The notes: generated by a model not told the origin, from the sequence alone. A stretch of DNA of 37,640 nucleotides from Terriglobia bacterium (GCA_020073585.1 JAIQEV010000037.1:1-37640), one strand, 5' to 3'; counted from the stretch's first letter, positions 14,769-22,710 are shown. Numbers and translations: made by a program.

Positions 14769-17366
14769 CTAAAAATGATACTCCAGCGTGGCCGTCAAGT
14801 AGTGGGCGTGGTACGAGGGCTGATCCACACCCAGGAACAGGAACCGCGCGGACGACGTATCGCCCACCACGTACCCGGGATAGAAGGGGCTGGCGACGCC
14901 CACCGGACTGGGAGTGTTGCTGGTCAGGAGCGGAGTCGTGCAGCCAGCCACGGAATTGGTGACGGGAGGCCCGTTGGGAATCGGGCTCACGCAGCCCATG
15001 TACTGCGTCATGGGCGAAGTCTGGTAGTCCTTGTAATCCCATCGCTGGTAGCGGTACTCGAGTTTCGGCAGCAGGTTCTTCGTCAGCTTGTACTTGAAGA
15101 TCACCACAACCTCGTGATTGCGGTTGACCGTCTCCGGATAGGGCGTGGCGGAGTTGGTGCCGACCAGCATGAACCGGTTCGGATCATTGGCCAGCGGCTG
15201 GTTGGGATGGTTGATGGGGTCGCCCAGATAGCTCGAAAAGACAATGCCGCGCGCCGCCGACAGCGAGTAGTAGGCGGTGATATAGGCCTTCTTGCCCACA
15301 TAGGTGTCCGCGCCGGCGGACCAGATGTCCACCCGTTCGCGGGAAGTGCTTTCCCAGTCGTTGTTGGGGGTGTCGCACGCGCCGCGGTCGGGCAACAACG
15401 CGCTGTTCGGGCCGCAGCCGTTCGCGGTCCCCGTTGCGCCTTGCTCCGGCGCGCGATAGCGGGTGATCATCCGCTTGTGGTAATTTTCGCGCGAGTACTC
15501 GGCAAACAGGGTTACCTCCGTCGAAACCGCGTAGTCCGCGTTGAAGCCGTAGTTGTAGGAAATGTCCTTCAACAGCCCGTAGAGGTAATAGGGACTGGTG
15601 GTGGCCGCCGCGCCGGTGAGGAAGTTCAGCGCCGTGGCGTTGTTGGTGCCCCCGGCCCGGTTGTAGTCGTCCTGCAGCGTGCCGCCGAAGGCCGACAGCG
15701 TCAGCTTGTCGAACGGGCTGTACTGCACCAGGCCATCGGCGCTGTTCCGCAGCCGGGCCGCTTCGTCGAAGCGCCGCCCGTAGGGACTGTCCACCGGAAT
15801 GTTCCCGGAAATTTCCTCGGACACGTCATCCAGGTACGCGTCGGGTTTGCGATCGGCGTGCCGGTAGGAGATCCGGACAAGCAGGTCCTTGTTGGGGCTC
15901 AGGTCCAGGGCGGTGACGATCGTGTTCTCCAGGGAATGCGTCACGTCGCGATGCGCGCGGTCCATCCATTCCGCTTCGTACCCGATCTTGAAAGAACTCC
16001 GCTTGGTGAAGAACCAGTTGCCGCTCAGCTCCAGGTTCTTCCGGTTGTAGCCGAATGGAGTGTTCTCCACGGCCGTGCCCAGGGCCGGCGCCGAGGCGTC
16101 GCCCTCGGCGGGCGTGAAGGAGAACACCGGGGTGTTGTTGTTGTAGTCGTAGTGCCGGTAGGCCGCCTTGGCTTGGAGGTTCTTCCAGGGCGTGGTCGTC
16201 AGCGTGTAATTCATGGCCAGGGTCTGTTTGCTGCCCCCCAGACTCGCCACGGGCAGCGCGGCCAGCGAGGTGCAGGCCTGGGTCCCGTCGCCGCAGGTCA
16301 GCAGGGCCGTGTTGGTGCTGTACGGCAGGAAGGCGTCGTTCTGCCGCAGCCAGCCGGGGCTCAGGCTGCCGGTCAGATGCAGGTATTTGCCCAGATCGGT
16401 TCCCCCGGCAAACAGCAGGTAATGCGCGTGGTTGTCGGGGTACAAGTCCATGCGCCCAGTCAGCGGATTGCCCGCGCTCTCGAGGGTGAGCCGGAACGGA
16501 TTGTCCCACGTCAGCGCGCCGATATTGTTCTGGAAGAACGATCCCATGTAGCCGGCCTGCAGGGCCCAGCTGCGCCTGCCGTATTCGGCGCCGAACCGCA
16601 CCGTGTTGATGAAGTAGTTGACGGGTTCCGGGAGCTCGACGCCATAACCGCTGCTGGTGGTGGTGCTGGGGCTGGAGTTCATCACCAGCCCGATGGGCCG
16701 CGTGCCCTTTTCGCTTTCCCGCCGGAACAGGAAATTCAGGTCCCAGTCCGCGGTCGGATTGTAGGCAGCCAGCACGGTTCCCGCCTTGCGGATGATCGAG
16801 GGGGTGAGGAAGTTGAACTGCGGCACCAGCTGCGTGTTGATGACCGAGGGGAGATTGGCGGCGGTGGTGGCCTGCAAGGTTTGCCGCAGCAGCGCCGGGA
16901 AGCTCCACACACCCGGCGCGGTTTCGGTGAACAGGGTGCGCGTGGTGTTGCTGTAGATATGCGGGGTCTCGTCGTAACGGAACTGGATCTTGAACTTGCC
17001 GTACTGCCCGAAGGTCCCCAGGTAACTCTGGTCCCGGTACAGCGTCTTCTGCGATTGCAGGGAGACGTAATTCTTGGAGTCCAGCACGTTTTCGAACTTG
17101 ACGTCGAAGCGCCGGACGTAGAAGCCGTTGCGCATATCGCGGTACTCGCCGTATTTCGAGCTATTCAAGGAAGGTTGGAACGGGCTTCCGCAGCCCAGGC
17201 ATTGACCGGACAGGAGATCCGGCCGGCCATCCACTTCGCCCCAATCATACCGGACCCCGAAATCGATGCTCCCATGCTCGGTGCTCTGCTCCTGGGCGAA
17301 GAGGCCCGCGGGGCACAACAGGAGCGCTATGCCTGCCAATGCTGCGAACTGCATGAATTTTCTCAT
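14769..17366 (-). CDS. MtrB/PioB-family outer-membrane beta-barrel porin of a porin-cytochrome conduit
   Basis: This 865-residue protein has a signal peptide (FAALAGIALLLCPAGLFAQ, cleavage near 25). It then shows alternating amphipathic, aromatic-rich strands with long loops and ends in aromatic Phe (ATLEYHF), the usual barrel insertion signal. Near the mature N-terminus is GQCLGCG with Cys56 and Cys59, like the CxxC seen in MtrB proteins. The length and the decaheme cytochrome gene 17 bases upstream fit the MtrB/PioB/decaheme-associated porin family, which sheathes the decaheme cytochrome across the outer membrane. Loops contain several extra cysteines (around LTCGDGTQAC and NGCGPNS..RGAC) that could form surface disulfides. 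GGGAGAG precedes the ATG. No extracellular MtrC-like cytochrome gene is seen beside it. Confidence 0.88.
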   Translation of the reverse strand: MRKFMQFAALAGIALLLCPAGLFAQEQSTEHGSIDFGVRYDWGEVDGRPDLLSGQCLGCGSPFQPSLNSSKYGEYRDMRNGFYVRRFDVKFENVLDSKNYVSLQSQKTLYRDQSYLGTFGQYGKFKIQFRYDETPHIYSNTTRTLFTETAPGVWSFPALLRQTLQATTAANLPSVINTQLVPQFNFLTPSIIRKAGTVLAAYNPTADWDLNFLFRRESEKGTRPIGLVMNSSPSTTTSSGYGVELPEPVNYFINTVRFGAEYGRRSWALQAGYMGSFFQNNIGALTWDNPFRLTLESAGNPLTGRMDLYPDNHAHYLLFAGGTDLGKYLHLTGSLSPGWLRQNDAFLPYSTNTALLTCGDGTQACTSLAALPVASLGGSKQTLAMNYTLTTTPWKNLQAKAAYRHYDYNNNTPVFSFTPAEGDASAPALGTAVENTPFGYNRKNLELSGNWFFTKRSSFKIGYEAEWMDRAHRDVTHSLENTIVTALDLSPNKDLLVRISYRHADRKPDAYLDDVSEEISGNIPVDSPYGRRFDEAARLRNSADGLVQYSPFDKLTLSAFGGTLQDDYNRAGGTNNATALNFLTGAAATTSPYYLYGLLKDISYNYGFNADYAVSTEVTLFAEYSRENYHKRMITRYRAPEQGATGTANGCGPNSALLPDRGACDTPNNDWESTSRERVDIWSAGADTYVGKKAYITAYYSLSAARGIVFSSYLGDPINHPNQPLANDPNRFMLVGTNSATPYPETVNRNHEVVVIFKYKLTKNLLPKLEYRYQRWDYKDYQTSPMTQYMGCVSPIPNGPPVTNSVAGCTTPLLTSNTPSPVGVASPFYPGYVVGDTSSARFLFLGVDQPSYHAHYLTATLEYHF

Positions 17367-17383
17367 TTTCGCGCTCTCCCTTC

Positions 17384-18400
17384 CTAGCGTAGGAACTTGT
17401 CGCCCGACGGGTGATTCGACCCGTGGATGGCGGAATGGCAGTTGGTGCAGCCGCGGTTGAAATTCTTGATCGAGCCCAGGGGTTGCGCTTGCGTTGGGTG
17501 CCGCGTGGCCACGTGGCAGGAATCGCAGACCCGCGGCATGCGCACCTTCAGCAACTGCGGGTTGCTGGTGCCGTGCGGCTCATGGCAGTTCGCGCAATTC
17601 TCCATCACCGGCGGGTGCTCCCACAGGAAGGGGCCGCGCCGCTCGGTGTGGCAGCTCAGGCAATTCTCGTTGGTCGTGCTCTGCAGGAGCTGCTTGGGAT
17701 TCGGCGAGCCGTGCGGATTGTGGCAGCTGGTGCAGGTCACCTTGCCTTCGCGGTAGGGCATGTGCGACGAGCGCTGCAACTGGGCGCGCCGCATCTGGTG
17801 GCACTGCAGGCACAACTCCGGCTGCGACTTCTTGACGCCCCGGTTCTCCGACAGCGGGGCGTTGTAGCGCCCGTCGGAAGACAACGCTACGTGCAGCTCC
17901 TGCTTCACCTGATGGCAGTCCACGCAGGCCATGCCCCGGGAATCGTGCGGGCTGCCCTTCCAGAACAGGCGGTTGCCGCGCGCATGGCAGCTCAGGCAGG
18001 CGTCGTTTTGCTCCGCGACCGAATTCTTGGAATCCCGCCCGAAGCGCACCGGAATGGTCTCCTTGCCGCCGCCCGCTTCCACGTGGGCTTTCCCCGGCCC
18101 GTGACACGCTTCGCAACCGCGGGCCTCCAGGGGCGTCCGGGAATTGGCCATCACCTTGCCCATGATGGTGTTCTTGAAGCGGCGCTGCTGATCTTCATGG
18201 CAGGTTATGCAGGTGTCGCTGCCTACATAATCACCGTCGGCCCCCGCGGGCGCCGCCGCTTTGGCCTTTTCCTGGGCGGGTGCGGGCCCGGCCTCCTTGT
18301 TGGCAGGCTGCCCCGCGCCGGCACCGGCAAAAGCCAGCACCGCGGCGCATCCGAGAATCAGCGGCAGGGCGATGAGCTGCAGTGGTGTCGCGGGCTTCAT
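17384..18400 (-). CDS. DmsE/MtrA-type decaheme c-type cytochrome
   Basis: The 338-residue protein has an N-terminal export signal and an Ala/Pro/Lys-rich linker (to about 55), then ten CxxCH sites: CITCH, CEACH, CLSCH, CVDCH, CLQCH, CTSCH, CLSCH, CANCH, CDSCH and CTNCH. The pattern YVGSDTCITCHEDQ.. RGCEACHGPG.. CTSCHNPHG.. CANCHEPHG is that of the DmsE/MtrA/PioA family, which forms the heme wire inside the MtrB-type barrel. It is the first gene of the cytochrome run, with AAAGGAG five bases before the ATG. The signal region contains LILGC, so a lipoprotein form is conceivable, but hydrophobic residues continue past that Cys and ordinary cleavage near AGAGAGQ is more likely. Confidence 0.93.
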   Translation of the reverse strand: MKPATPLQLIALPLILGCAAVLAFAGAGAGQPANKEAGPAPAQEKAKAAAPAGADGDYVGSDTCITCHEDQQRRFKNTIMGKVMANSRTPLEARGCEACHGPGKAHVEAGGGKETIPVRFGRDSKNSVAEQNDACLSCHARGNRLFWKGSPHDSRGMACVDCHQVKQELHVALSSDGRYNAPLSENRGVKKSQPELCLQCHQMRRAQLQRSSHMPYREGKVTCTSCHNPHGSPNPKQLLQSTTNENCLSCHTERRGPFLWEHPPVMENCANCHEPHGTSNPQLLKVRMPRVCDSCHVATRHPTQAQPLGSIKNFNRGCTNCHSAIHGSNHPSGDKFLR

Positions 18401-18566
18401 GAAAGCTCCTTTGGGCGGTCGCTAGCCGCGCAAATAGAAACACTGAACCAAATTGTCATGGATGTCCGGAATGAGGCAGGAGACCCCTCGTGCGTGAGAT
18501 GCTTCCTCAACAGGAGTTTCCGTCGCGAAGGACTCACTCGCGAACAACTGCTAGAAGGGCACCCAT

Positions 18567-18595
18567 CGAATACCACGATCCCCTGTTGGCGTCAA
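18567..18595 (-). promoter_or_regulatory. Candidate sigma-70-type promoter of the cytochrome run
   Basis: Reading the minus strand, TTGACG (18595-18590) is followed after 17 bases by TATTCG (18572-18567) with TGG directly before it, as in an extended -10. The -35 matches 5 of 6 and the -10 matches 3 of 6 consensus bases. Transcription would start near 18560, leaving an untranslated leader of about 160 bases before the decaheme gene. Confidence 0.35.
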
Positions 18596-18719
18596 ACAAA
18601 AAAAGCGCCCGCAGGGTTAACTGATTCAACAAGTTGGACAATCCTAGTCCGCTTTCCCGGCCGCCGCCGGCCCGCTCTCGGCCCTCCTTCCCGATTCCGC
18701 CACACGTTCGCACTCGTGT

Positions 18720-18725
18720 TAAACT
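18720..18725 (+). promoter_or_regulatory. Possible -10 element of the tRNA-Val gene
   Basis: TAAACT with TG three bases upstream (TGTTAAACT) lies 11 bases before the tRNA 5' end, a suitable place for an extended -10. No good -35 was found 16-18 bases upstream. Confidence 0.25.
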
Positions 18726-18736
18726 GGTTGCGCTTT

Positions 18737-18813
18737 AGGCCCGTAGCTCAGTTGGTTAGAGCGCCACCTTGACACGGTGGAGGTCTGGGGTTCGAGCCCC
18801 CACGGGCCTACCA
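18737..18813 (+). tRNA. tRNA-Val (anticodon GAC), CCA end encoded
   Basis: The cloverleaf folds by eye. The acceptor stem AGGCCCG pairs with CGGGCCT, the D arm contains AGCTCAGTTGGTTAGAGC, the anticodon stem CCACC/GGTGG holds loop TTGACAC with anticodon GAC, and the T arm CTGGGG-TTCGAGC-CCCCAC carries the TTCGA motif. The discriminator is A at 18810, followed by genomic CCA at 18811-18813. Confidence 0.95.
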
Positions 18814-18981
18814 TCTACACGGCCGGGGCTTTCCTCTACATCCGGCTGAGCGCATCCTCGCAGCGCTAATACCCGGCTTCCGTTAACGATCCGCCTCGCC
18901 GTCCATCCATATGCGCGCGAACGCTCGGCCTCCCGCCCTGCCGGTTGAGGCCCTGTGGAACGCGGTGCTATCCTGCCTGCC

Positions 18982-21114
18982 ATGGCCGATCCCGTTCCTT
19001 CCGCCCCCAACGCGGCCGCGCCGCTGGAACAATCCCGGCGCCAGCTCGAAGCCCTGCTGGAAGTCAGCGAAGCCGTGGCCCAACACCGCGACCTGCAAGC
19101 CCTCTTCCACGATCTTTCCGGCCGCCTCCCTTCCGTCGTCTCCTTCGATTTCCTGGCCCTGGTGCTCCACGATCCCGCGCGCAACGTCATGCGCCTGCAC
19201 CTCCTCGAATCCCGCCTGCCCACCACGCAGGCCGTCGGCACCGAAGCCCCCGTGGACAAATTTCCCTCCGGCTGGGTCTGGCAGACGCAGCAGCCCTTTC
19301 TCGTCGCCGACTCCGCCGCCGATTCCCGCTATCCGGAATTCATGCAACTCCTCCAGACCCAGGGCGTGCACTCCTGCGCCCTGCTGCCCCTGACCACCGC
19401 GCAGCGCCGCCTCGGCGCGCTGGCCTTCGGCCGCCGCGCCGCCCAGCGCATCACCGACGCCGAGCTGCAGTTCATGCAGCGCGTCGCCAGCCAGGTGGCC
19501 GTCGCCGTGGACAACGCCCTCAACTCCGAGAGCTCCCAGGCCTACCAGCAGCAGTTGGCCCGCGAACGCGACCGCCTCCAGGTCCTCCTCGAAGTCAACA
19601 ACCTGCTCGTCGCCCACCGCGACTTCCAGGAGCTTTTCCGCGGCATCGTCACCACTCTCGAGCGCGTCATCCACCACGACTACACCAGCCTCGCCCTCTT
19701 CGATCCCGCCAGCGGCCTCCTGCGCCTCCACGCCCTCGATTTCCCCGGCGCCCAGGGCCTCCTCCGCACGGAGATGGTCGTGCCCCTCGACGCCTCGCCC
19801 TCCGGCCGCTGTTTCTCCACCGGCCAGCCCTGCCTCCTGCGCGGCCCCGAACTCGACCGCTTCCCCGGCGAGATCATCGGCATCCTGCGCCGCGAAGGCG
19901 TCACCTCCATCTGCTGCGTTCCGCTCTTCACCCACGGCCGCACCTTCGGCACTCTCAATCTCGCCAGCCGCCGCCCCGATGCCTTCCCCGACGCCGACGT
20001 CGAGCTTCTCCGCCAGGTCGCCGGGCAGGTGGCCATCGCCGTCGAAAACGCCCTGGCCTTCAAGGAGATTGACGCCCTCAAGAACAAGCTCGCCGAGGAA
20101 AAGCTCTACCTCGAGGAAGAGATCCGCAGCGAGTTCAATTTCGAGGAGATCATCGGCGAAAGCGCCGCCCTCAAGCGCACCCTCGCCCAGGTCGAGCTGG
20201 TCGCCGCCGCCAACACCGCCGTGCTCATCCTCGGCGAAACCGGCACCGGCAAGGAGCTCATCGCCCGCGCCATCCACAACCTCAGCGCCCGCCGCGCCCG
20301 CACCTTCGTCAAGGTCAACTGCGCCGCCATTCCCTCCGGCCTCCTCGAATCCGAGCTTTTCGGCCACGAGCGCGGCGCCTTCACCGGCGCCATCGCCCAG
20401 AAGATCGGCCGCTTCGAGCTCGCCGACAAAGGCACCCTCTTCCTCGACGAAATCGGCGACATCCCCCTCGACCTGCAGCCCAAACTCCTCCGCGTCCTCC
20501 AGGAGCAGGAGTTCGAGCGCCTCGGCAGCCCGCGCACCCTGCGCGTGGACACCCGCGTCGTCGCCGCCACCAACCGCGACCTCGCCAAGCTCGTCGCCGA
20601 AAAACAGTTCCGCAGCGACCTCTACTACCGCCTCAACGTCTTCCCCATTCACGTTCCCGCGCTGCGCGAGCGCCGCGAGGACGTGCCCCTCCTGGTCCGC
20701 TACTTCGTGCAGCGCTACAGCCGCCAGCTCAACAAAAAAGTCGAGTACATCCCCGCCGAGGTCATGGACACCCTGGCCCGCTACTCCTGGCCCGGCAACA
20801 TCCGCGAACTCGAAAATCTCATCGAGCGCGCCGTGCTCCTCTCTCCCGGCAACGAACTCCGCGTCCCTCTCGCCGAGCTGAAGCCCGCGCCCGCCGCCGC
20901 CTTCGGCGATGCCTTTTCCTTCGTTCCCTCCCGCGCTCCCGCCGAGACCCCCATCTCCACTCTCGAAGAAGCCGAGCGCCAGCACATCCTCCGCGCCCTC
21001 CGCCACACCCATTGGCGTATCGCCGGCCCTAACGGCGCCGCCGCCCTCCTCGGCCTCAAGCGCACCACCCTGCAAGCCCGCATGCGCAAACTCGGCCTCC
21101 GCCGCCCCATCTGA
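18982..21114 (+). CDS. Sigma-54-dependent transcriptional activator, GAF-GAF-AAA+-HTH (FhlA-like)
   Basis: The 710-residue protein has two GAF sensor domains (about 40-180 and 215-370; each ends with AxQVAxAVxNA) and a linking coiled helix (EIDALKNKLAEEKLYLEEEI). The AAA+ domain follows, with Walker A GETGTGKE near 418, the sigma-54 contact loop GAFTGA near 465, Walker B GTLFLDEIGD and the arginine-finger region YYRLNVF. A Fis-type helix-turn-helix closes it (ERQHILRALRHTHW.. GAAALLGLKRTTLQARM). Such proteins activate RNA polymerase-sigma-54 from upstream sites. GAF pairs often sense small molecules, redox state or formate-like ligands; two cysteines side by side in GAF2 (TSICCVPL) could sense redox state. 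ATG 18982 is preferred over GTG 18955, though neither has a strong ribosome site. It diverges from the cytochrome run across the tRNA and is a plausible but unproven regulator of it. Confidence 0.93.
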   Translation: MADPVPSAPNAAAPLEQSRRQLEALLEVSEAVAQHRDLQALFHDLSGRLPSVVSFDFLALVLHDPARNVMRLHLLESRLPTTQAVGTEAPVDKFPSGWVWQTQQPFLVADSAADSRYPEFMQLLQTQGVHSCALLPLTTAQRRLGALAFGRRAAQRITDAELQFMQRVASQVAVAVDNALNSESSQAYQQQLARERDRLQVLLEVNNLLVAHRDFQELFRGIVTTLERVIHHDYTSLALFDPASGLLRLHALDFPGAQGLLRTEMVVPLDASPSGRCFSTGQPCLLRGPELDRFPGEIIGILRREGVTSICCVPLFTHGRTFGTLNLASRRPDAFPDADVELLRQVAGQVAIAVENALAFKEIDALKNKLAEEKLYLEEEIRSEFNFEEIIGESAALKRTLAQVELVAAANTAVLILGETGTGKELIARAIHNLSARRARTFVKVNCAAIPSGLLESELFGHERGAFTGAIAQKIGRFELADKGTLFLDEIGDIPLDLQPKLLRVLQEQEFERLGSPRTLRVDTRVVAATNRDLAKLVAEKQFRSDLYYRLNVFPIHVPALRERREDVPLLVRYFVQRYSRQLNKKVEYIPAEVMDTLARYSWPGNIRELENLIERAVLLSPGNELRVPLAELKPAPAAAFGDAFSFVPSRAPAETPISTLEEAERQHILRALRHTHWRIAGPNGAAALLGLKRTTLQARMRKLGLRRPI

Positions 21115-21142
21115 CGCGGCGCCTTCGCGCGCCCCCAACTCC

Positions 21143-21173
21143 GTCATTCCCAGCGGAGCGAGGAATCTCTCTT
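21143..21173. repeat. Dispersed intergenic repeat, copy 1 (GTCATTCC..GAGGAATCTCTCTT)
   Basis: This 31-base segment reads GTCATTCC then CAGCGGAGC then GAGGAATCTCTCTT. The same two ends recur at 25985-26043, where a hairpin sits in the middle. It lies just after the regulator gene and is probably a genome-wide intergenic repeat. Confidence 0.6.
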
Positions 21174-21284
21174 CGGCGGTAGCCCAGACTTTGTGACCGA
21201 GCAGCTTCGGGGTGCCCCGTCCCACTACTCCTCGATAACTTACGGAAGTGGTATCCTCTCCCCGTGCGCCGCCTGGACGATGGC

Positions 21285-21312
21285 AAAAATCCGCAGGAGT
21301 CGGCCACCCACC
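21285..21312. repeat. Short direct repeat, copy A (AATCCGCAGGAG..GGCCACCC)
   Basis: This 28-base segment matches 22576-22603 at 23 of 28 positions in the same orientation. It lies just before the start of the small gene at 21326. Confidence 0.55.
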
Positions 21313-21325
21313 AGGGGAAATGAGC

Positions 21326-21700
21326 ATGGCGATTAAGTCTTTAAGCTACAGCGATCTTGAAAAACGCATCCTCGAAGGTTTCCTACAGCTCGCTGCACTG
21401 CATCAACAGGAGTTCAGCGATTGGGTGGACTGGGATAAAGAACGCCCAGGGAACTATTTGGTCTTTGCAACGGTGGTAGTTCCCTACCTTCGTGCGCGAC
21501 TCGATGAACCGGAAGACGAACGAACCCTAACCAAACTCTTCGCATTTTTTGAGGAAATGGCGACCTCGGGTGACCCTGAGGTGGTTAATCTGCTCAAGTC
21601 TGAAGTGGTCCAAACGTTGGTCCGAGATCCTGAACGTCTTGCGAAGGCACAGAAACACATGAGGCAACAAGTCCGGGAACTGCTGCTAACCGTTCGATAG
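21326..21700 (+). CDS. Small acidic helical protein of unknown function (possibly DUF7674-like)
   Basis: The protein has 124 residues, beginning MAIKSLSYSDLEKRILEGFL and containing LTKLFAFFEEMATSGDPEVV followed by NLLKSEVVQTL. The pattern of helix, FxEEMxxSGDxEVxNLL and a second helix recalls small proteins of the DUF7674 type, some found near toxin or polymorphic loci; this is recalled from memory and is weak. No signal peptide or membrane helix is seen. AGGGG at 21313-21317 is well spaced for ATG 21326; an ATG two codons earlier is too close to it. The gene sits at the left side of the lower-GC segment, convergent with the PilZ gene. The function is unknown. Confidence 0.6.
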   Translation: MAIKSLSYSDLEKRILEGFLQLAALHQQEFSDWVDWDKERPGNYLVFATVVVPYLRARLDEPEDERTLTKLFAFFEEMATSGDPEVVNLLKSEVVQTLVRDPERLAKAQKHMRQQVRELLLTVR

Positions 21701-21737
21701 GAGAAGAAAGCGGGTGGATCTCACCCGCCGGGCTAGC

Positions 21738-22145
21738 CTAATCGCCGATTGTCTCCGGTTTTTCAAGGAGAGCATCCGCAGCCCCACTGCCCGGTTGTTC
21801 TTCCTTTACATTGCGGCGAAGGGTTGGGATGGCAGCTTGCAGCCAGCCTGCGAGAATTGGCATCTGCTCGGATGGCACGTTCAGAAAAGCTGCCCCCATC
21901 GCTTTGGCTTCCAGGCTGTACGCTACGGTTGCTCGCGTCACGAAAAGAATTTCGCCTTTCTTGATTTCCAGCTGGATCAAGCTGCCACGACGCAATGGCT
22001 CACGAGTACGGATGCAACATCCGCCTTTACTCAAATCCTCCGTTTCGCCATAGACCTGTTTTCCGGAGGCCAAATCCGTCGCCCGCACTTCGGCAACAAA
22101 CGGGTACCTCCCTGGACGTCTTCCACGGGAAGACTGTGTTTCCAC
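21738..22145 (-). CDS. PilZ-domain protein
   Basis: The 135-residue protein consists mostly of a PilZ domain (about 8-105). RRPGRYPFV carries the Arg-rich c-di-GMP entry motif, ETEDLSKGGCCIRT the (D/N)xSxxG motif, and GAAFLNVP lies at the domain end. PilZ proteins bind c-di-GMP and change partner activity, often motility, exopolysaccharide or secretion. The start is GTG at 22145, supported by GGAGGAG six bases upstream. The C-terminal 30 residues look unstructured. It converges with the small gene at 21326-21700 and has no clear partner; the first motif has RPGR rather than the classic RxxxR order, so ligand binding is likely but not certain. Confidence 0.8.
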   Translation of the reverse strand: METQSSRGRRPGRYPFVAEVRATDLASGKQVYGETEDLSKGGCCIRTREPLRRGSLIQLEIKKGEILFVTRATVAYSLEAKAMGAAFLNVPSEQMPILAGWLQAAIPTLRRNVKEEQPGSGAADALLEKPETIGD

Positions 22146-22440
22146 TGGCCGCTCCTCCGTAGAACGCAGTCTGCGACGATCGTTTCTGACTTTTCAGTAT
22201 CCGCATCGCTCCCAGGAATTTTTCCGAAATTCAGAATCCTGCTTGGCATGCAGAGCAAGCGGACCGGGGTCTTGATTGAAGAACCGGACGAGGTGCCGAT
22301 TTGCGCTCAGGACCCTGCCAGGAAGTTGCTCCGATAGCACCCCGCCTCACTGCCTCCGGAATCTGTTCTGGACCGGGCCTCGATGCACGGGCCAATGACA
22401 CGGCCGTTGGTCGGAATCCGAACCACAGGACTCCATGGCA

Positions 22441-22520
22441 GGTGGCCCAGGTTTGATGAGCAAGCAGGCTCGGGGTGGTGGGTGGCCTAAGTTTAATCAC
22501 CGAGCGGGTTCGTGCCACCC
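22441..22520. repeat. Imperfect 40-base tandem repeat, second unit forming a hairpin (REP-like)
   Basis: Units 22441-22480 and 22481-22520 both begin GGTGGCC and match at 22 of their first 30 positions. The second unit is bounded by a perfect 7-base inverted repeat, GGGTGGC (22480-22486) and GCCACCC (22514-22520), so it can fold into a stem-loop. Confidence 0.65.
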
Positions 22521-22575
22521 CTATCGCCCTGTTCCACGATGAAGCACCCAAACACTGCGCCGCCAGGAAGAAGGG

Positions 22576-22618
22576 GAAAATCCGGAGGAGCGGGCCACCC
22601 GCCCCTGAAATAGAGGGG
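22576..22618. repeat. Short direct repeat copy B, joined to a small hairpin
   Basis: Bases 22576-22603 repeat 21285-21312 with 5 mismatches in 28. Directly after it CCCCT (22602-22606) and AGGGG (22614-22618) pair around a 7-base loop. Confidence 0.55.
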
Positions 22619-22710
22619 ACTAGGACTATGTAAGTCATTGAGAAGCAAAGACGGGCGAATCGTTCGTTTGGCTCATAAACCAACCGCCCTTACACCAGCA
22701 CCGCTTGTTG

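Larger units (their letters stand above)
18401..18736. other. Divergent intergenic region between the cytochrome run and tRNA-Val
   Basis: No protein gene is supported here. On the minus strand, upstream of the decaheme gene, there is a candidate promoter (18567-18595) and, before it, a GC-rich patch followed by seven T (rc of 18600-18615) that looks like a weak terminator or leader stem. I searched the 18401-18640 minus strand for a sigma-54 -24/-12 element (GG-N10-GC with TTGC) and found none convincing. Confidence 0.6.
22146..22710. other. Gene-poor stretch with repeats
   Basis: No credible protein gene is seen; the open frames here have no recognisable domain and lack good start signals. 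The first 100 bases probably hold the PilZ promoter on the minus strand. The rest holds the 40-base tandem repeat, its hairpin and repeat copy B, described separately. Confidence 0.6.

Noticed and set aside
14775-17387. 870-codon plus-strand open frame
   Set aside because: It mirrors the barrel gene on the other strand; no domain, no signal peptide, Val/Gly/Arg-rich mirror composition.
18401-18640. Sigma-54 (-24/-12) promoter for the cytochrome run
   Set aside because: TTTGC near 18430 on the minus strand looked tempting, but no GG lies at the required distance.
18737-18813. tRNA-Val as the integration site of the lower-GC segment
   Set aside because: The segment begins about 2.4 kb away beyond an intact regulator gene, and no repeat of the tRNA 3' end was found at its far side.
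18883-21327. 814-codon minus-strand open frame rich in Gly, Ala and Glu
   Set aside because: It is antisense to the sigma-54 activator, which carries complete catalytic motifs.
22231-22683. 150-codon minus-strand frame
   Set aside because: No family features and no ribosome site, and it spans the tandem and direct repeats.
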